In this document: piece after piece, positions 29,048-36,315 of the stretch
Layout: each line of letters opens with the position of its first letter
Position numbering within the stretch: the stretch's first letter is position 1
Origin: Chloroflexota bacterium
GTDB taxonomy: Bacteria; Chloroflexota; Anaerolineae; Anaerolineales; UBA11579
DNA length: 44,130 nt
Assembly (NCBI GenBank): GCA_016191875.1
Contig: JACPVG010000013.1
Coordinates: 89,715 to 133,844 of the forward strand
Direction of reading: 5' to 3'
Made by a program: the position numbers and the translations under genes
Notes under the pieces: generated by a model
What the model saw: the letters and a program-made list of their open reading frames with translations, nothing else
Database searches by the model: none
What the model was told of the DNA's origin: nothing

Positions 29048-29053
29048 TATAAT
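29048..29053 (+). promoter_or_regulatory. -10 box of ilvE
   Basis: A perfect TATAAT (29048-29053) preceded by GTG lies 60 bases before the start codon. A TTGTTT 19 bases upstream is a weak -35 box. Confidence 0.55.
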
Positions 29054-29112
29054 GATTTTTGTGGAGTCAGGGGAACTGGACGCCGGTCAATTCACACCAC
29101 TCAGGAGGCTGA

Positions 29113-30051
29113 ATGATGCTCCCATCTTACGCATACTTCAAAGGAAAAATTGTCCCATACTCCGATGCTAAGATCGGGGTGATGACCCATTCGCTGAACT
29201 ACGGCACGGCCGTGTTCGGCGGCGTGCGGGGCTACTGGAACGAAGAGGAAGAAGAGCTGTTCATCTTCCGCCCGCTGGATCATTTCACCCGTTTTTTGAA
29301 TTCCGCCAAACTGATGGTGATGGACCTGGGCGTGACCTCTGAAGACATGGTCAACATCACCCTCGAATTGGTGCAGAAGGAAGGCCACCGCCAGGACGTT
29401 TACATCCGGCCGCTGGCCTACAAGGCCGATGAGATCATCGGCGTGCGCCTGCACGACCTGATCGACGAATTCACGGTGTTCTCTGTGCCTTTCGACCGCT
29501 ACGTGAGCAACGATACCGGCGCGCACGTCACGTTCTCTTCGTGGCGGCGGTTGGACGACAACATGATTCCGGCGCGCGGCAAGATCGCCGGGGCGTACGT
29601 CAACACTGCCTTCATCAAGACCGACGCGGTGCGGGCCGGGTTCGACGAGGCGCTGGTGCTGAATGTGGACGGCCACCTGAGCGAGGGCAGCGCCGAGAAT
29701 ATCTTTATGGTGCGGGATGGCAAGCTGATCACCCCGCCGGTGACGGACAACATCCTGGAGGGCATCACCCGCCGGAGCGTTATCGAACTGGCGCGCGAAG
29801 AACTGAAACTCGACGTGCTGGAGCGCCACATCGACCGCACTGAAGTCTACCTGTGCGACGAGTTCTTCATGACCGGCACGGCCGCCCAGGTGACGGCGGT
29901 GACGAAAGTGGACAACCGGCCGCTGGGCGACGGTGAAATGGGACCGATCACGGCCAGCCTGCGGACGCTGTACAACGACGTGGTGCGCGGCAAAGTGAAG
30001 AAGTACCGCCACTGGAACCAGCCGGTCTACGAGAAGATGATGGTGAAATAG
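29113..30051 (+). CDS. ilvE: Branched-chain amino acid aminotransferase
   Basis: The 312-residue protein is a fold-type IV PLP enzyme of standard length. The family pattern is complete: THSLNYGTAVFGGVRGYW near the N-terminus, the PLP lysine in ARGKIAGAYVN (about residue 157), and FDEALVLNVDGHLSEGSAEN-IF, followed by the TRRSVIELA segment that binds the cofactor phosphate. It interconverts leucine, isoleucine and valine with their keto acids. An AGGAGG site lies five bases before the ATG at 29113; a second ATG follows at once. It has its own promoter and is divergent from the nucleotidyltransferase operon. A terminator at 30079-30108 ends the unit. Confidence 0.95.
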   Translation: MMLPSYAYFKGKIVPYSDAKIGVMTHSLNYGTAVFGGVRGYWNEEEEELFIFRPLDHFTRFLNSAKLMVMDLGVTSEDMVNITLELVQKEGHRQDVYIRPLAYKADEIIGVRLHDLIDEFTVFSVPFDRYVSNDTGAHVTFSSWRRLDDNMIPARGKIAGAYVNTAFIKTDAVRAGFDEALVLNVDGHLSEGSAENIFMVRDGKLITPPVTDNILEGITRRSVIELAREELKLDVLERHIDRTEVYLCDEFFMTGTAAQVTAVTKVDNRPLGDGEMGPITASLRTLYNDVVRGKVKKYRHWNQPVYEKMMVK

Positions 30052-30078
30052 CCGGAGTCAGATAGCCTACAGCAGCCA

Positions 30079-30108
30079 GCGGGTGGCGCAAGCTGCCCGC
30101 TTTTGTTT
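30079..30108 (+). terminator. Terminator of ilvE
   Basis: GCGGGTGGC (30079-30087) and GCTGCCCGC (30092-30100) form a 9-bp stem with two G-T wobbles and loop GCAA, followed by TTTTGTTT. Confidence 0.85.
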
Positions 30109-30114
30109 GGCGGC

Positions 30115-30120
30115 TATAAT
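30115..30120 (+). promoter_or_regulatory. -10 box of the MoeB-rhodanese gene
   Basis: A perfect TATAAT (30115-30120) lies 18 bases before the ATG and directly upstream of a GGAGGTGAT ribosome site, so the leader would be very short. No good -35 box is seen. Confidence 0.5.
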
Positions 30121-30138
30121 GGCGGCGGAGGTGATGCC

Positions 30139-31293
30139 ATGCAGGTTGAACTTTCGCACGCGGAAATCCTGAGATATTCAAGGCATTTGCTCATCCCCCA
30201 GGTGGGGCTGGAGGGCCAGAAGCGGCTGAAGGCCGCGTCCGTGCTGGTGGTGGGGGCGGGCGGGCTGGGGTCGCCGGCGGCCCAATACCTGGCCGCGGCC
30301 GGGGTCGGGCGGCTGGGCATCGTGGATTTCGACGCGGTCTCGGAGAGCAATCTCCAACGCCAGGTGCTCTACGGCCAGGCCAGCCTGGGGGCGCGCAAGG
30401 CCGGGGCTGCCCGGGCGCGCCTGCTCGACCTCAACCCGGTAATCGAGATTCAGGCGTACGACGAACCCTTCACCAGCGCCACAGCGGAGCGCATTGCCGC
30501 GGGCTACGACCTGATCCTGGACGGCACGGATAACTTCCCCACCCGCTACCTGGTGAACGACCTGTGCGTGAAACTGGGCATCCCCAATGTGTATGGGTCA
30601 ATCTTCCGCTTCGAAGGACAGGTGAGCGTGTTCGACGCCCGCCGCGGCCCGTGCTACCGCTGCCTGTTCCCCGACCCGCCGCCGCCCGGCAGCGTGCCTT
30701 CCTGCGCCGAGGGCGGCGTGCTGGGCGTGCTGCCCGGCGTGGTGGGGAGTTTGCAGGCCGGTGAGGCGCTCAAGGTCATCCTGGGCATCGGCGAGCCGCT
30801 AACCGGGTGGCTGCTGCTCTACAACGCGCTGGAAGTCTCGTTTGAGAGAATCCGGTTGAAAAAAGACCCCAACTGCCGGTTATGCAGCCTGCCGCCCGAG
30901 GCCATCACGCTGATCGATTATGAAGAGTTTTGCGGCGTGCCGGCCCTGGAGCCGCAAGAAGGCCGCGCCGGCGCGGGGCGCGACATCACCGCCGCCGAAC
31001 TGGCGGCGCGTTTGAAGGACGGCGCACCGCTCACCCTGCTGGACGTGCGCGAACCGCACGAACTGGCGATCTCCGCCCTGGCGGGGGCGCGCAACATCCC
31101 GCTGGGCGAACTGGCCGCCCGGCTGCACGAACTGGATTCGGCCGACGAGTTCGTGCTGTTCTGCAAGAGCGGCACGCGTTCGGCACGGGCGCTGGAGATG
31201 ATGCAGTCGGCAGGGTTCCGCAAGGCGCTCAACCTGGAAGGCGGGATCAACGCCTGGGCTCGGGACGTGGACCCGGCGTTGCCCGTGTATTAG
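30139..31293 (+). CDS. moeB: MoeB/ThiF-type adenylyltransferase-sulfurtransferase (E1-rhodanese fusion)
   Basis: The product is 384 residues from the ATG at 30139, chosen for its GGAGGTGAT ribosome site. The N-terminal E1-like domain has the nucleotide motif VVGAGGLGS (38-46), the catalytic Cys189 in PSCAEGGVLGVLPG, and zinc pairs CYRC and CRLC. The C-terminal rhodanese domain (about 285-384) carries the active Cys342 in CKSGTRSARA. Such fusions adenylate and thiolate the C-terminus of a small sulfur carrier (MoaD, ThiS or CysO type) for molybdopterin, thiamine or cysteine synthesis. The molybdenum hydroxylase at the left of the window would need molybdopterin, so that route is possible. No carrier gene lies nearby. 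Confidence 0.95.
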   Translation: MQVELSHAEILRYSRHLLIPQVGLEGQKRLKAASVLVVGAGGLGSPAAQYLAAAGVGRLGIVDFDAVSESNLQRQVLYGQASLGARKAGAARARLLDLNPVIEIQAYDEPFTSATAERIAAGYDLILDGTDNFPTRYLVNDLCVKLGIPNVYGSIFRFEGQVSVFDARRGPCYRCLFPDPPPPGSVPSCAEGGVLGVLPGVVGSLQAGEALKVILGIGEPLTGWLLLYNALEVSFERIRLKKDPNCRLCSLPPEAITLIDYEEFCGVPALEPQEGRAGAGRDITAAELAARLKDGAPLTLLDVREPHELAISALAGARNIPLGELAARLHELDSADEFVLFCKSGTRSARALEMMQSAGFRKALNLEGGINAWARDVDPALPVY

Positions 31294-31312
31294 CCCTCAC
31301 CGGCGGCTCGTG

Positions 31313-31318
31313 TATAAT
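31313..31318 (+). promoter_or_regulatory. -10 box of the PIG-L deacetylase gene
   Basis: TATAAT (31313-31318) lies 16 bases before the chosen ATG at 31334. This argues against an earlier in-frame ATG at 31310, which would overlap the promoter. Confidence 0.5.
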
Positions 31319-31333
31319 CGCCCGGGTTGGCCT

Positions 31334-32254
31334 ATGAACACCTCGGACCTCTCAGGAAAGAAAATGCTGGTTGTGATGGCGCACCCGGATGATGAATCGT
31401 TCGGGATGGGCGGCACGCTGGCGCACTATGCCCGGCGCGGCGTGGAGATCCGCCTGCTGTGCGGCACGCGCGGCGAGGCCGGCAGCGTCGCGCCGGAGTT
31501 CCTGAAAGATGGGCGCAGCATCGCCGAGCTGCGTGAAGGCGAACTGCGCTGTGCAGCCGAAACTTTGGGGTTGGCGAAGGTCGAATTCCTTGGTTATCGC
31601 GATTCGGGCATGGCCGGTTCAACCGATAACCTACACCCCGAGTCGCTGGTCTCTGCCCGGTTGGATGATGTGGCCGAGAAGATCGTGCGCGCGCTGAGGG
31701 ATTTTCGGCCGGACGTGGTGGTGACGTTCGACCCGGTGGGCGGCTACCATCACCCCGACCATATCAAGATTCACGAGGCCACCGTCAGGGCATTTCACGC
31801 CGCCGGGGATGATGCTCAGTTCCCGCAGGCGGGTACACCCGCCGCTGCGGGGCAGTTGTATTACACTATCTTCCCGCGCCAGACGCTGCGCTGGCTGGTG
31901 CGCACGCTGGATGCCTTGCACCGCAGCCGCTTAGCGCAGGGCGTGGCCCGGCTGGCGGGCAGGCGCATCCCCGACCCGCGCAGGTTTGGCCGCAACCACG
32001 ACATCGACCTGGTGGCGCTGGTCAGCGACGCGGATTATCCCCTGCACGTCTCGATAGACTACACCAACATGGCAGCGGTGAAAGAGCGCGCCGACGCCTG
32101 CCACGCCAGCCAACTCGATTTCGGCCATCAGAGCGGCAGCCGCATCAACCGCTGGCTAAGCCGCATCCGCCGGCACCGCGACCATTTCATGCGCGCGTAC
32201 CCGGAGACGCCGGCGCGCGCCCGCGCCAGAGACTTCTTCGCCTTTTCTTCCTGA
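31334..32254 (+). CDS. PIG-L/LmbE-family deacetylase
   Basis: The 306-residue protein has the family's zinc site: AHPDDE (residues 16-21) and a later HHPDH (about 142-146). Members are zinc-dependent N-deacetylases acting on N-acetylglucosamine conjugates, including those of mycothiol- and bacillithiol-type thiols and of GPI precursors. The start at 31334 gives a short leader behind a TATAAT box. It lies 40 bases downstream of the MoeB-rhodanese gene and 21 bases upstream of the Nudix gene, so the three may be transcribed together. The C-terminal Arg-rich segment (SRIRRHRDHF) is common in Chloroflexota members. The substrate is not evident. Confidence 0.93.
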   Translation: MNTSDLSGKKMLVVMAHPDDESFGMGGTLAHYARRGVEIRLLCGTRGEAGSVAPEFLKDGRSIAELREGELRCAAETLGLAKVEFLGYRDSGMAGSTDNLHPESLVSARLDDVAEKIVRALRDFRPDVVVTFDPVGGYHHPDHIKIHEATVRAFHAAGDDAQFPQAGTPAAAGQLYYTIFPRQTLRWLVRTLDALHRSRLAQGVARLAGRRIPDPRRFGRNHDIDLVALVSDADYPLHVSIDYTNMAAVKERADACHASQLDFGHQSGSRINRWLSRIRRHRDHFMRAYPETPARARARDFFAFSS

Positions 32255-32275
32255 ACGAGTTCCCCGGAGGTCCGC

Positions 32276-32746
32276 ATGGAAAGGTATCGCCCGCGCCACA
32301 TCCTGGCGGTGGACGCCCTTGTGCTGAACGCGGCGGGCGACGTGCTGATGATTGACAGCCCGGCGCGCGGCTGGGAGTTCCCCGGTGGGCAGGTGGAGCC
32401 GGGCGAGACCCTGACCCAGGCGCTGGTGCGGGAGGTGTTCGAGGAAACCGGCGTGACCGTCGAGGTCGGGCGGCTGGTGGGCGTGTATCAGAATGTGGTC
32501 ACCGACATCCTGATGCTCGGTTTCCTCTGTACCTATGTCTCAGGAGCGCCCACGCCCAGCGCCGAGAGCCTGGCCGTGGAATGGGTGGCGCGCGGCGAGG
32601 CCCTCGAGCGCATCAAAGCTCCCTTCATCCACGCCCGCATGAAGGATAAACTGGAATTTGATGGGGAAGCGATCTACCGGGCGTACCGCAAACAGCCCGG
32701 CGACCTGTACGAAACCTATCAGGTGGTGGAAGAGCGCGGCATCTAG
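32276..32746 (+). CDS. Nudix hydrolase
   Basis: The 156-residue protein has a complete Nudix box at residues 37-60 (GGQVEPGETLTQALVREVFE-ETGV), which fits GX5EX7REUXEEXGU. Nudix enzymes hydrolyse a nucleoside diphosphate linked to another group, such as ADP-ribose or oxidised dNTPs. A CCGGAGG site precedes the ATG at 32276. It ends the plus-strand group and is convergent with the lipoprotein gene at 32770; a small hairpin without T tract (32752-32766) lies between. The substrate cannot be told from sequence. Confidence 0.95.
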   Translation: MERYRPRHILAVDALVLNAAGDVLMIDSPARGWEFPGGQVEPGETLTQALVREVFEETGVTVEVGRLVGVYQNVVTDILMLGFLCTYVSGAPTPSAESLAVEWVARGEALERIKAPFIHARMKDKLEFDGEAIYRAYRKQPGDLYETYQVVEERGI

Positions 32747-32769
32747 GTCGTTGGCCGGAGCGGCCACGC

Positions 32770-33951
32770 CTAGGGGCCCCAGGCGGGCGCGGCGGCGGAT
32801 TCGACCAGTACCACAGACGGCGAGCCGTCGGCCGGAATCAGCGCCAGCGCGCCGAGGGCGTATCCTTCCTGCGGCCGCGGCCCACCTGAGAGGACGCCGA
32901 GCGCCAGGCTGGCGTCCGGCGCCCACAAGAGATCGCTCACCGGCCAGGTGTCGGAGCGAAGGGGAGTACGGGCATTTACGTCGGCTACCGGCGCGCGCAC
33001 CAGCGTGTAGGGCACAATGTCGAGCAAGGTCTCGCCGATGGGCGCGTAGAGGTAGAAAAGTTCATCGCCCACCTGGAGCGGATAGGCGGCGTAATCCGCG
33101 GGATAGGAGGGGCCGTCCGGCATTGGCGTCGGCGTCATCAGGCCCATCTCCGCGCCCGTGACAGCGTCGTAACGCCACAGGCCGGTGGTAACCATTCCGG
33201 AGGAAGAGCTGGCCGCCCATAGCGTGAGGCTGTCCGGCGACCAGGAGAGGTCGCAGCACACCAAGGATTCGCTCCCCAGGGGGATGAGGGTGTGTGTGGA
33301 TACGTCGTAGATGATGCGGGTGTACGTTTCCCACGCGCTGAGCGTCAACAGCAGTTTGCCGCCGTCCGGTGACCACTTGACGACCTGGTAGATCTGGAAC
33401 CCCATGGTGGGGTTGCCCTCCGCGTCGCGGGTCTTATTGGGCAGGATCGCCGTGCTGGATTCGCTCTCGAAGGAATAGACGTTCACCCCGTTCAGGCCAT
33501 AGGCCAGCGTTCGGCCGTCCGGCGACCACGCCAGCGACCGAATCCGGGTTTCGTTGGGCAAGGAGTCGTCCGGCGGCCCGCCATCCACCAGCCGCGTTCG
33601 GGCGGAGCCGTCGGCCTCAATCAGATTGATCTGGTTGGCCGTAAGGTAGGCCACAGAGCCATCCACAGGCGATACGGCGAAAGCTTCTACGGCGGCGGCT
33701 TCGTCCGTCAGGCGGGTGAGCGTGACCCCGTCGCGCTCCAGTCGCCAGACTTGCGTGCTGCCGGAAACGTCGCTGAGGAAATATACGGAGCGCGGCAGGA
33801 TATCTGGCGGAGGGGTTTCGTTGGGCCGCGCGTGCGTCGGGGCCGGGCCGGGTGCAGGCGCCTCCAGCAGGGTGACCGGGGGGACGCCTCTCCAGCAGCC
33901 CGCAGTTGCAACAGCCAGTACAAAGAGAATCAGAAACCGTTTGCCGCCCAT
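32770..33951 (-). CDS. Lipoprotein with TolB/PD40-like beta-propeller
   Basis: The product is 393 residues from the ATG at 33951, which has a GAGGTGAGT ribosome site; two earlier ATGs lack one. A short signal ends in ATAGC (Cys19), followed by a Pro-rich linker to about residue 50. The rest is a propeller with repeats such as LAWSPDGRTLAYGLNG, KWSPDGGKLLLTLSAW and LSWSPDSLTLWAASSS. It is a third propeller lipoprotein in the window, but it is not closely related to the pair at 19-25 kb. It probably sits on the outer face of the membrane. Its partner or ligand is unknown. Its start is close to, but separated by 103 bases from, the PII-like gene downstream. Confidence 0.9.
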   Translation of the reverse strand: MGGKRFLILFVLAVATAGCWRGVPPVTLLEAPAPGPAPTHARPNETPPPDILPRSVYFLSDVSGSTQVWRLERDGVTLTRLTDEAAAVEAFAVSPVDGSVAYLTANQINLIEADGSARTRLVDGGPPDDSLPNETRIRSLAWSPDGRTLAYGLNGVNVYSFESESSTAILPNKTRDAEGNPTMGFQIYQVVKWSPDGGKLLLTLSAWETYTRIIYDVSTHTLIPLGSESLVCCDLSWSPDSLTLWAASSSSGMVTTGLWRYDAVTGAEMGLMTPTPMPDGPSYPADYAAYPLQVGDELFYLYAPIGETLLDIVPYTLVRAPVADVNARTPLRSDTWPVSDLLWAPDASLALGVLSGGPRPQEGYALGALALIPADGSPSVVLVESAAAPAWGP

Positions 33952-34054
33952 ACTCACCTCGCTCTGCATGGATGGACCCAGTTTACGCCGCTGGGACGCG
34001 CACGTCATCCGCCGTTTGGAGGATTGCCCTCAATTGCGCCAATTTTGGGTCGAT

Positions 34055-34321
34055 TCAGACCTGCTCAAACCGCTCCACGTCCAGCACAAACAGTGTGGCG
34101 CGTTTGAGGCCTGCCGCGCCGGGGTCGCTGGTCCTGGTTCTGATGACTTCGATCACATCATCCACCTGGTGGCCCTCCACCCCGATCAAAAGCGTGTTGT
34201 TGCCGCGCCGGAAGTAGGCCCCGCTGGATGCCAGCACCGTCGCCCGATAGCCCGCTTCGATTAACCCCTTGATCACTTCGTCCCTGTCGGTATCCAGAAT
34301 GATGCACAAAATCATTTTCAT
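34055..34321 (-). CDS. PII-like cyclic-di-AMP receptor family protein (DarA/YaaQ, DUF970)
   Basis: The 88-residue protein aligns well with DarA (YaaQ) of Bacillus subtilis, a trimeric PII-like receptor for cyclic di-AMP. The match covers the N-terminal strand MKMILCIILDTDRDEVIKGL, the ligand-loop region TVLASSGAYFRRGNNTLLIG (28-47; DarA has TKLATTGGFLKSGNTT) and the end LFVLDVERFEQV. It is shorter than DarA (about 109) because the B loop between the third strand and the C-terminus is cut. It follows the antiporter gene by 12 bases. The antiporter's own C-terminus resembles this protein, so the two may form mixed trimers or compete for the ligand. No diadenylate cyclase gene is in the window. 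Confidence 0.85.
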   Translation of the reverse strand: MKMILCIILDTDRDEVIKGLIEAGYRATVLASSGAYFRRGNNTLLIGVEGHQVDDVIEVIRTRTSDPGAAGLKRATLFVLDVERFEQV

Positions 34322-34333
34322 CGGCTGCGCCTT

Positions 34334-36289
34334 TCACAACTCTTCGTAGCGTTCCACAGGGAGGACGTAGATGTCGCTGTTCACCAGGACGGCTTCGGCG
34401 CCGGCGAGTTGCGGCAGCAGGTGGCCCAGGGCCGGCTGGGGTGTCGGGGGCGAGCAGCAGGAAAGGACGGCCTGGATTACGTCCTCTTCCTGCAGGGTCT
34501 CAATGCCCATCAACAGCGTTGTAGTGGCCGCCTCGCCGGGCGAGGTGCTGCTGCTGACCCGGGTGGTGGGAATGCCCAGGATATTGAGCGTGTTGAGGGT
34601 GTCTTCGAGGTCCACCTCGTTCACCACTGCACTTACCAGCCGGGTGATAGGCGGTTTGTCCTTGCTGCGCAGGAGCAGCAGGTCGCCGTAGTTGATCTCA
34701 TCGTTTGCCAGGGCGCTGTCGATCTCCGAAACCAGATACGAGAATGTTTCCTCAGAGATCACGCCGCTGGCGAGGAGGTTCTGGAAGGTGCTGCGCTGGG
34801 CGCGCAGGGCTTCGCGATAGGCGTTGTTCAACCCGGCCACCTCAACAGTGCGGTCGGAACGCAGCAGTTCGCGGACGCTGTCGCTGCGGGCTTCGATCTG
34901 CCGGCGCATGGGCCCTTCCATCAGCGCCCAGGCATGGTCGGAGACGAGGCCCTCGGCGCGCAGACCGCGGATATGTTCGTAGGAGGCCTGGGCGGCCACG
35001 GCCCGCGCCTGGCGGCGTTCGTATTCCTCTTCCACCGGGCTGCGTTCGGAGAGGCGCAGGCGCTGGATGAAGCGGCGCATGGTCATACCCTGCACCAGGA
35101 TGGTGAACAGCACTACGCCGAAAGCCATGCTCTGAATCAAGATGGCATCGGCCTCATTCAAGTGCGTGCCTTCGCCGTGCAGCCCGCTGGTGATGCTCAG
35201 CGCCAGAGCCAGCGAGATGGCTCCGCGCAACCCGCCCCAGAACACGACGTGGACGAATTTGTTGGGTATCTCCGGCCGCCACCAGGCATACAGGTAGATG
35301 ACCACTGCCCGCGCCAGCAGCACCGCCAGGATCGCCAGCAGAATCGCCTGCCAGTTTGCTAACAGGACCTCGATGTTGATCACCAGCCCGATCAGCAGGA
35401 ACACGACCGAGTTGGCCAGGAAGGCGGCCAGTTCCCAGAAGTTCGCCAGGCTCAGGCGGGTGGTCGGGGACATGCCGCGCGGTCCCAGGTTGCCGCTCAC
35501 CAATCCGGCCGCCACCACCGCCAGCACGCCGCTGACGCCGAGTTCTTCGGCCAGCAGATACGAACCATAGGCGGCCACCAGCGTCAGTGTGACCTCGATC
35601 AGGTAATCGTCTATGGAACTGATGACGCGGGCGATGGCGGCGCTGAAGAGCAGGCCGACCAGGATGCCGCCGCCTGCCACGAGCGTGAATTGGGCGACGA
35701 CGCGCAGCAGGTCGAAGCGCACTTCCAGGCCGGCCGTGGCTTGGGCGGCCAGGCCGAGCATAAGGGTATACAACACGATGGCCGTGCCGTCGTTGAACAG
35801 GCTCTCACCCTCCAGGAGCACTTGCAGGCGCTTGGGCACACCCATCGAGCGGAAGAGCGCCACTACGGCCACTGGGTCGGTGGCGGCGATAAGGGCGCCG
35901 AACACCAACGCCACCGGAAAACTCAACTCCGTACCCCAGGCCACTACGGCGCCCACCAGCAGCATGGTGGCAATCACGCCCGGTATGGCGAAAATGACGA
36001 TGGGCCGCAGGTTGGCGCGCAGTTCCCCCCAGCGAATGTGGAAGGCGGCTTCGAAGACCAGCGGCGGCACCAGCAGGGCCAGAATCAATTGCGGGACGAG
36101 GAGCTCGCGTACGTCGCGCCGGGCATACGTGGGCGCGAACTGCAAGATGCCCACCGCCAGCAGCAGGCCGACGAGGACCAGCCCGACCGTGTAGGGCATG
36201 CGCGAGCGGCGCACGCCGATGCCCACCAGGCTGGCAAGCAGAATCAGCCCGAAAGCGATCTCTTCGATAAGCTCGATATCCTGTTCCAT
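34334..36289 (-). CDS. CPA1-family Na+/H+ antiporter with C-terminal PII-like domain
   Basis: The product is 651 residues from the ATG at 36289; that start has no clear ribosome site, and the glycosidase gene stops 27 bases upstream. Residues 1-410 form about 12 membrane helices with CPA1 motifs TDPVAV (137-142) and FNDG (165-168, containing the ion-binding Asn-Asp pair). A charged helical segment (430-545) follows. The last 106 residues (546-651) repeat the pattern of the neighbouring DarA-like protein: an N-terminal strand LVSAVVNEVDLEDTLNTLNI, the loop TRVSSSTSPGEAATTTLLMG and the ending IYVLPVERYEEL. Cyclic di-AMP is known to control K+ and Na+ transporters, usually through RCK_C or CBS domains; a DarA-like fusion is unusual. 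The antiporter call is strong; ligand binding by the tail is inference. Confidence 0.9.
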   Translation of the reverse strand: MEQDIELIEEIAFGLILLASLVGIGVRRSRMPYTVGLVLVGLLLAVGILQFAPTYARRDVRELLVPQLILALLVPPLVFEAAFHIRWGELRANLRPIVIFAIPGVIATMLLVGAVVAWGTELSFPVALVFGALIAATDPVAVVALFRSMGVPKRLQVLLEGESLFNDGTAIVLYTLMLGLAAQATAGLEVRFDLLRVVAQFTLVAGGGILVGLLFSAAIARVISSIDDYLIEVTLTLVAAYGSYLLAEELGVSGVLAVVAAGLVSGNLGPRGMSPTTRLSLANFWELAAFLANSVVFLLIGLVINIEVLLANWQAILLAILAVLLARAVVIYLYAWWRPEIPNKFVHVVFWGGLRGAISLALALSITSGLHGEGTHLNEADAILIQSMAFGVVLFTILVQGMTMRRFIQRLRLSERSPVEEEYERRQARAVAAQASYEHIRGLRAEGLVSDHAWALMEGPMRRQIEARSDSVRELLRSDRTVEVAGLNNAYREALRAQRSTFQNLLASGVISEETFSYLVSEIDSALANDEINYGDLLLLRSKDKPPITRLVSAVVNEVDLEDTLNTLNILGIPTTRVSSSTSPGEAATTTLLMGIETLQEEDVIQAVLSCCSPPTPQPALGHLLPQLAGAEAVLVNSDIYVLPVERYEEL

Positions 36290-36315
36290 GAAGGAAGAAG
36301 ATGCGCGGGCAGGCG

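Noticed and set aside
32752..32766. TGGCCG/CGGCCA hairpin as a terminator between the Nudix and lipoprotein genes
   Set aside because: There is no T tract on either strand, so evidence for termination is too weak.
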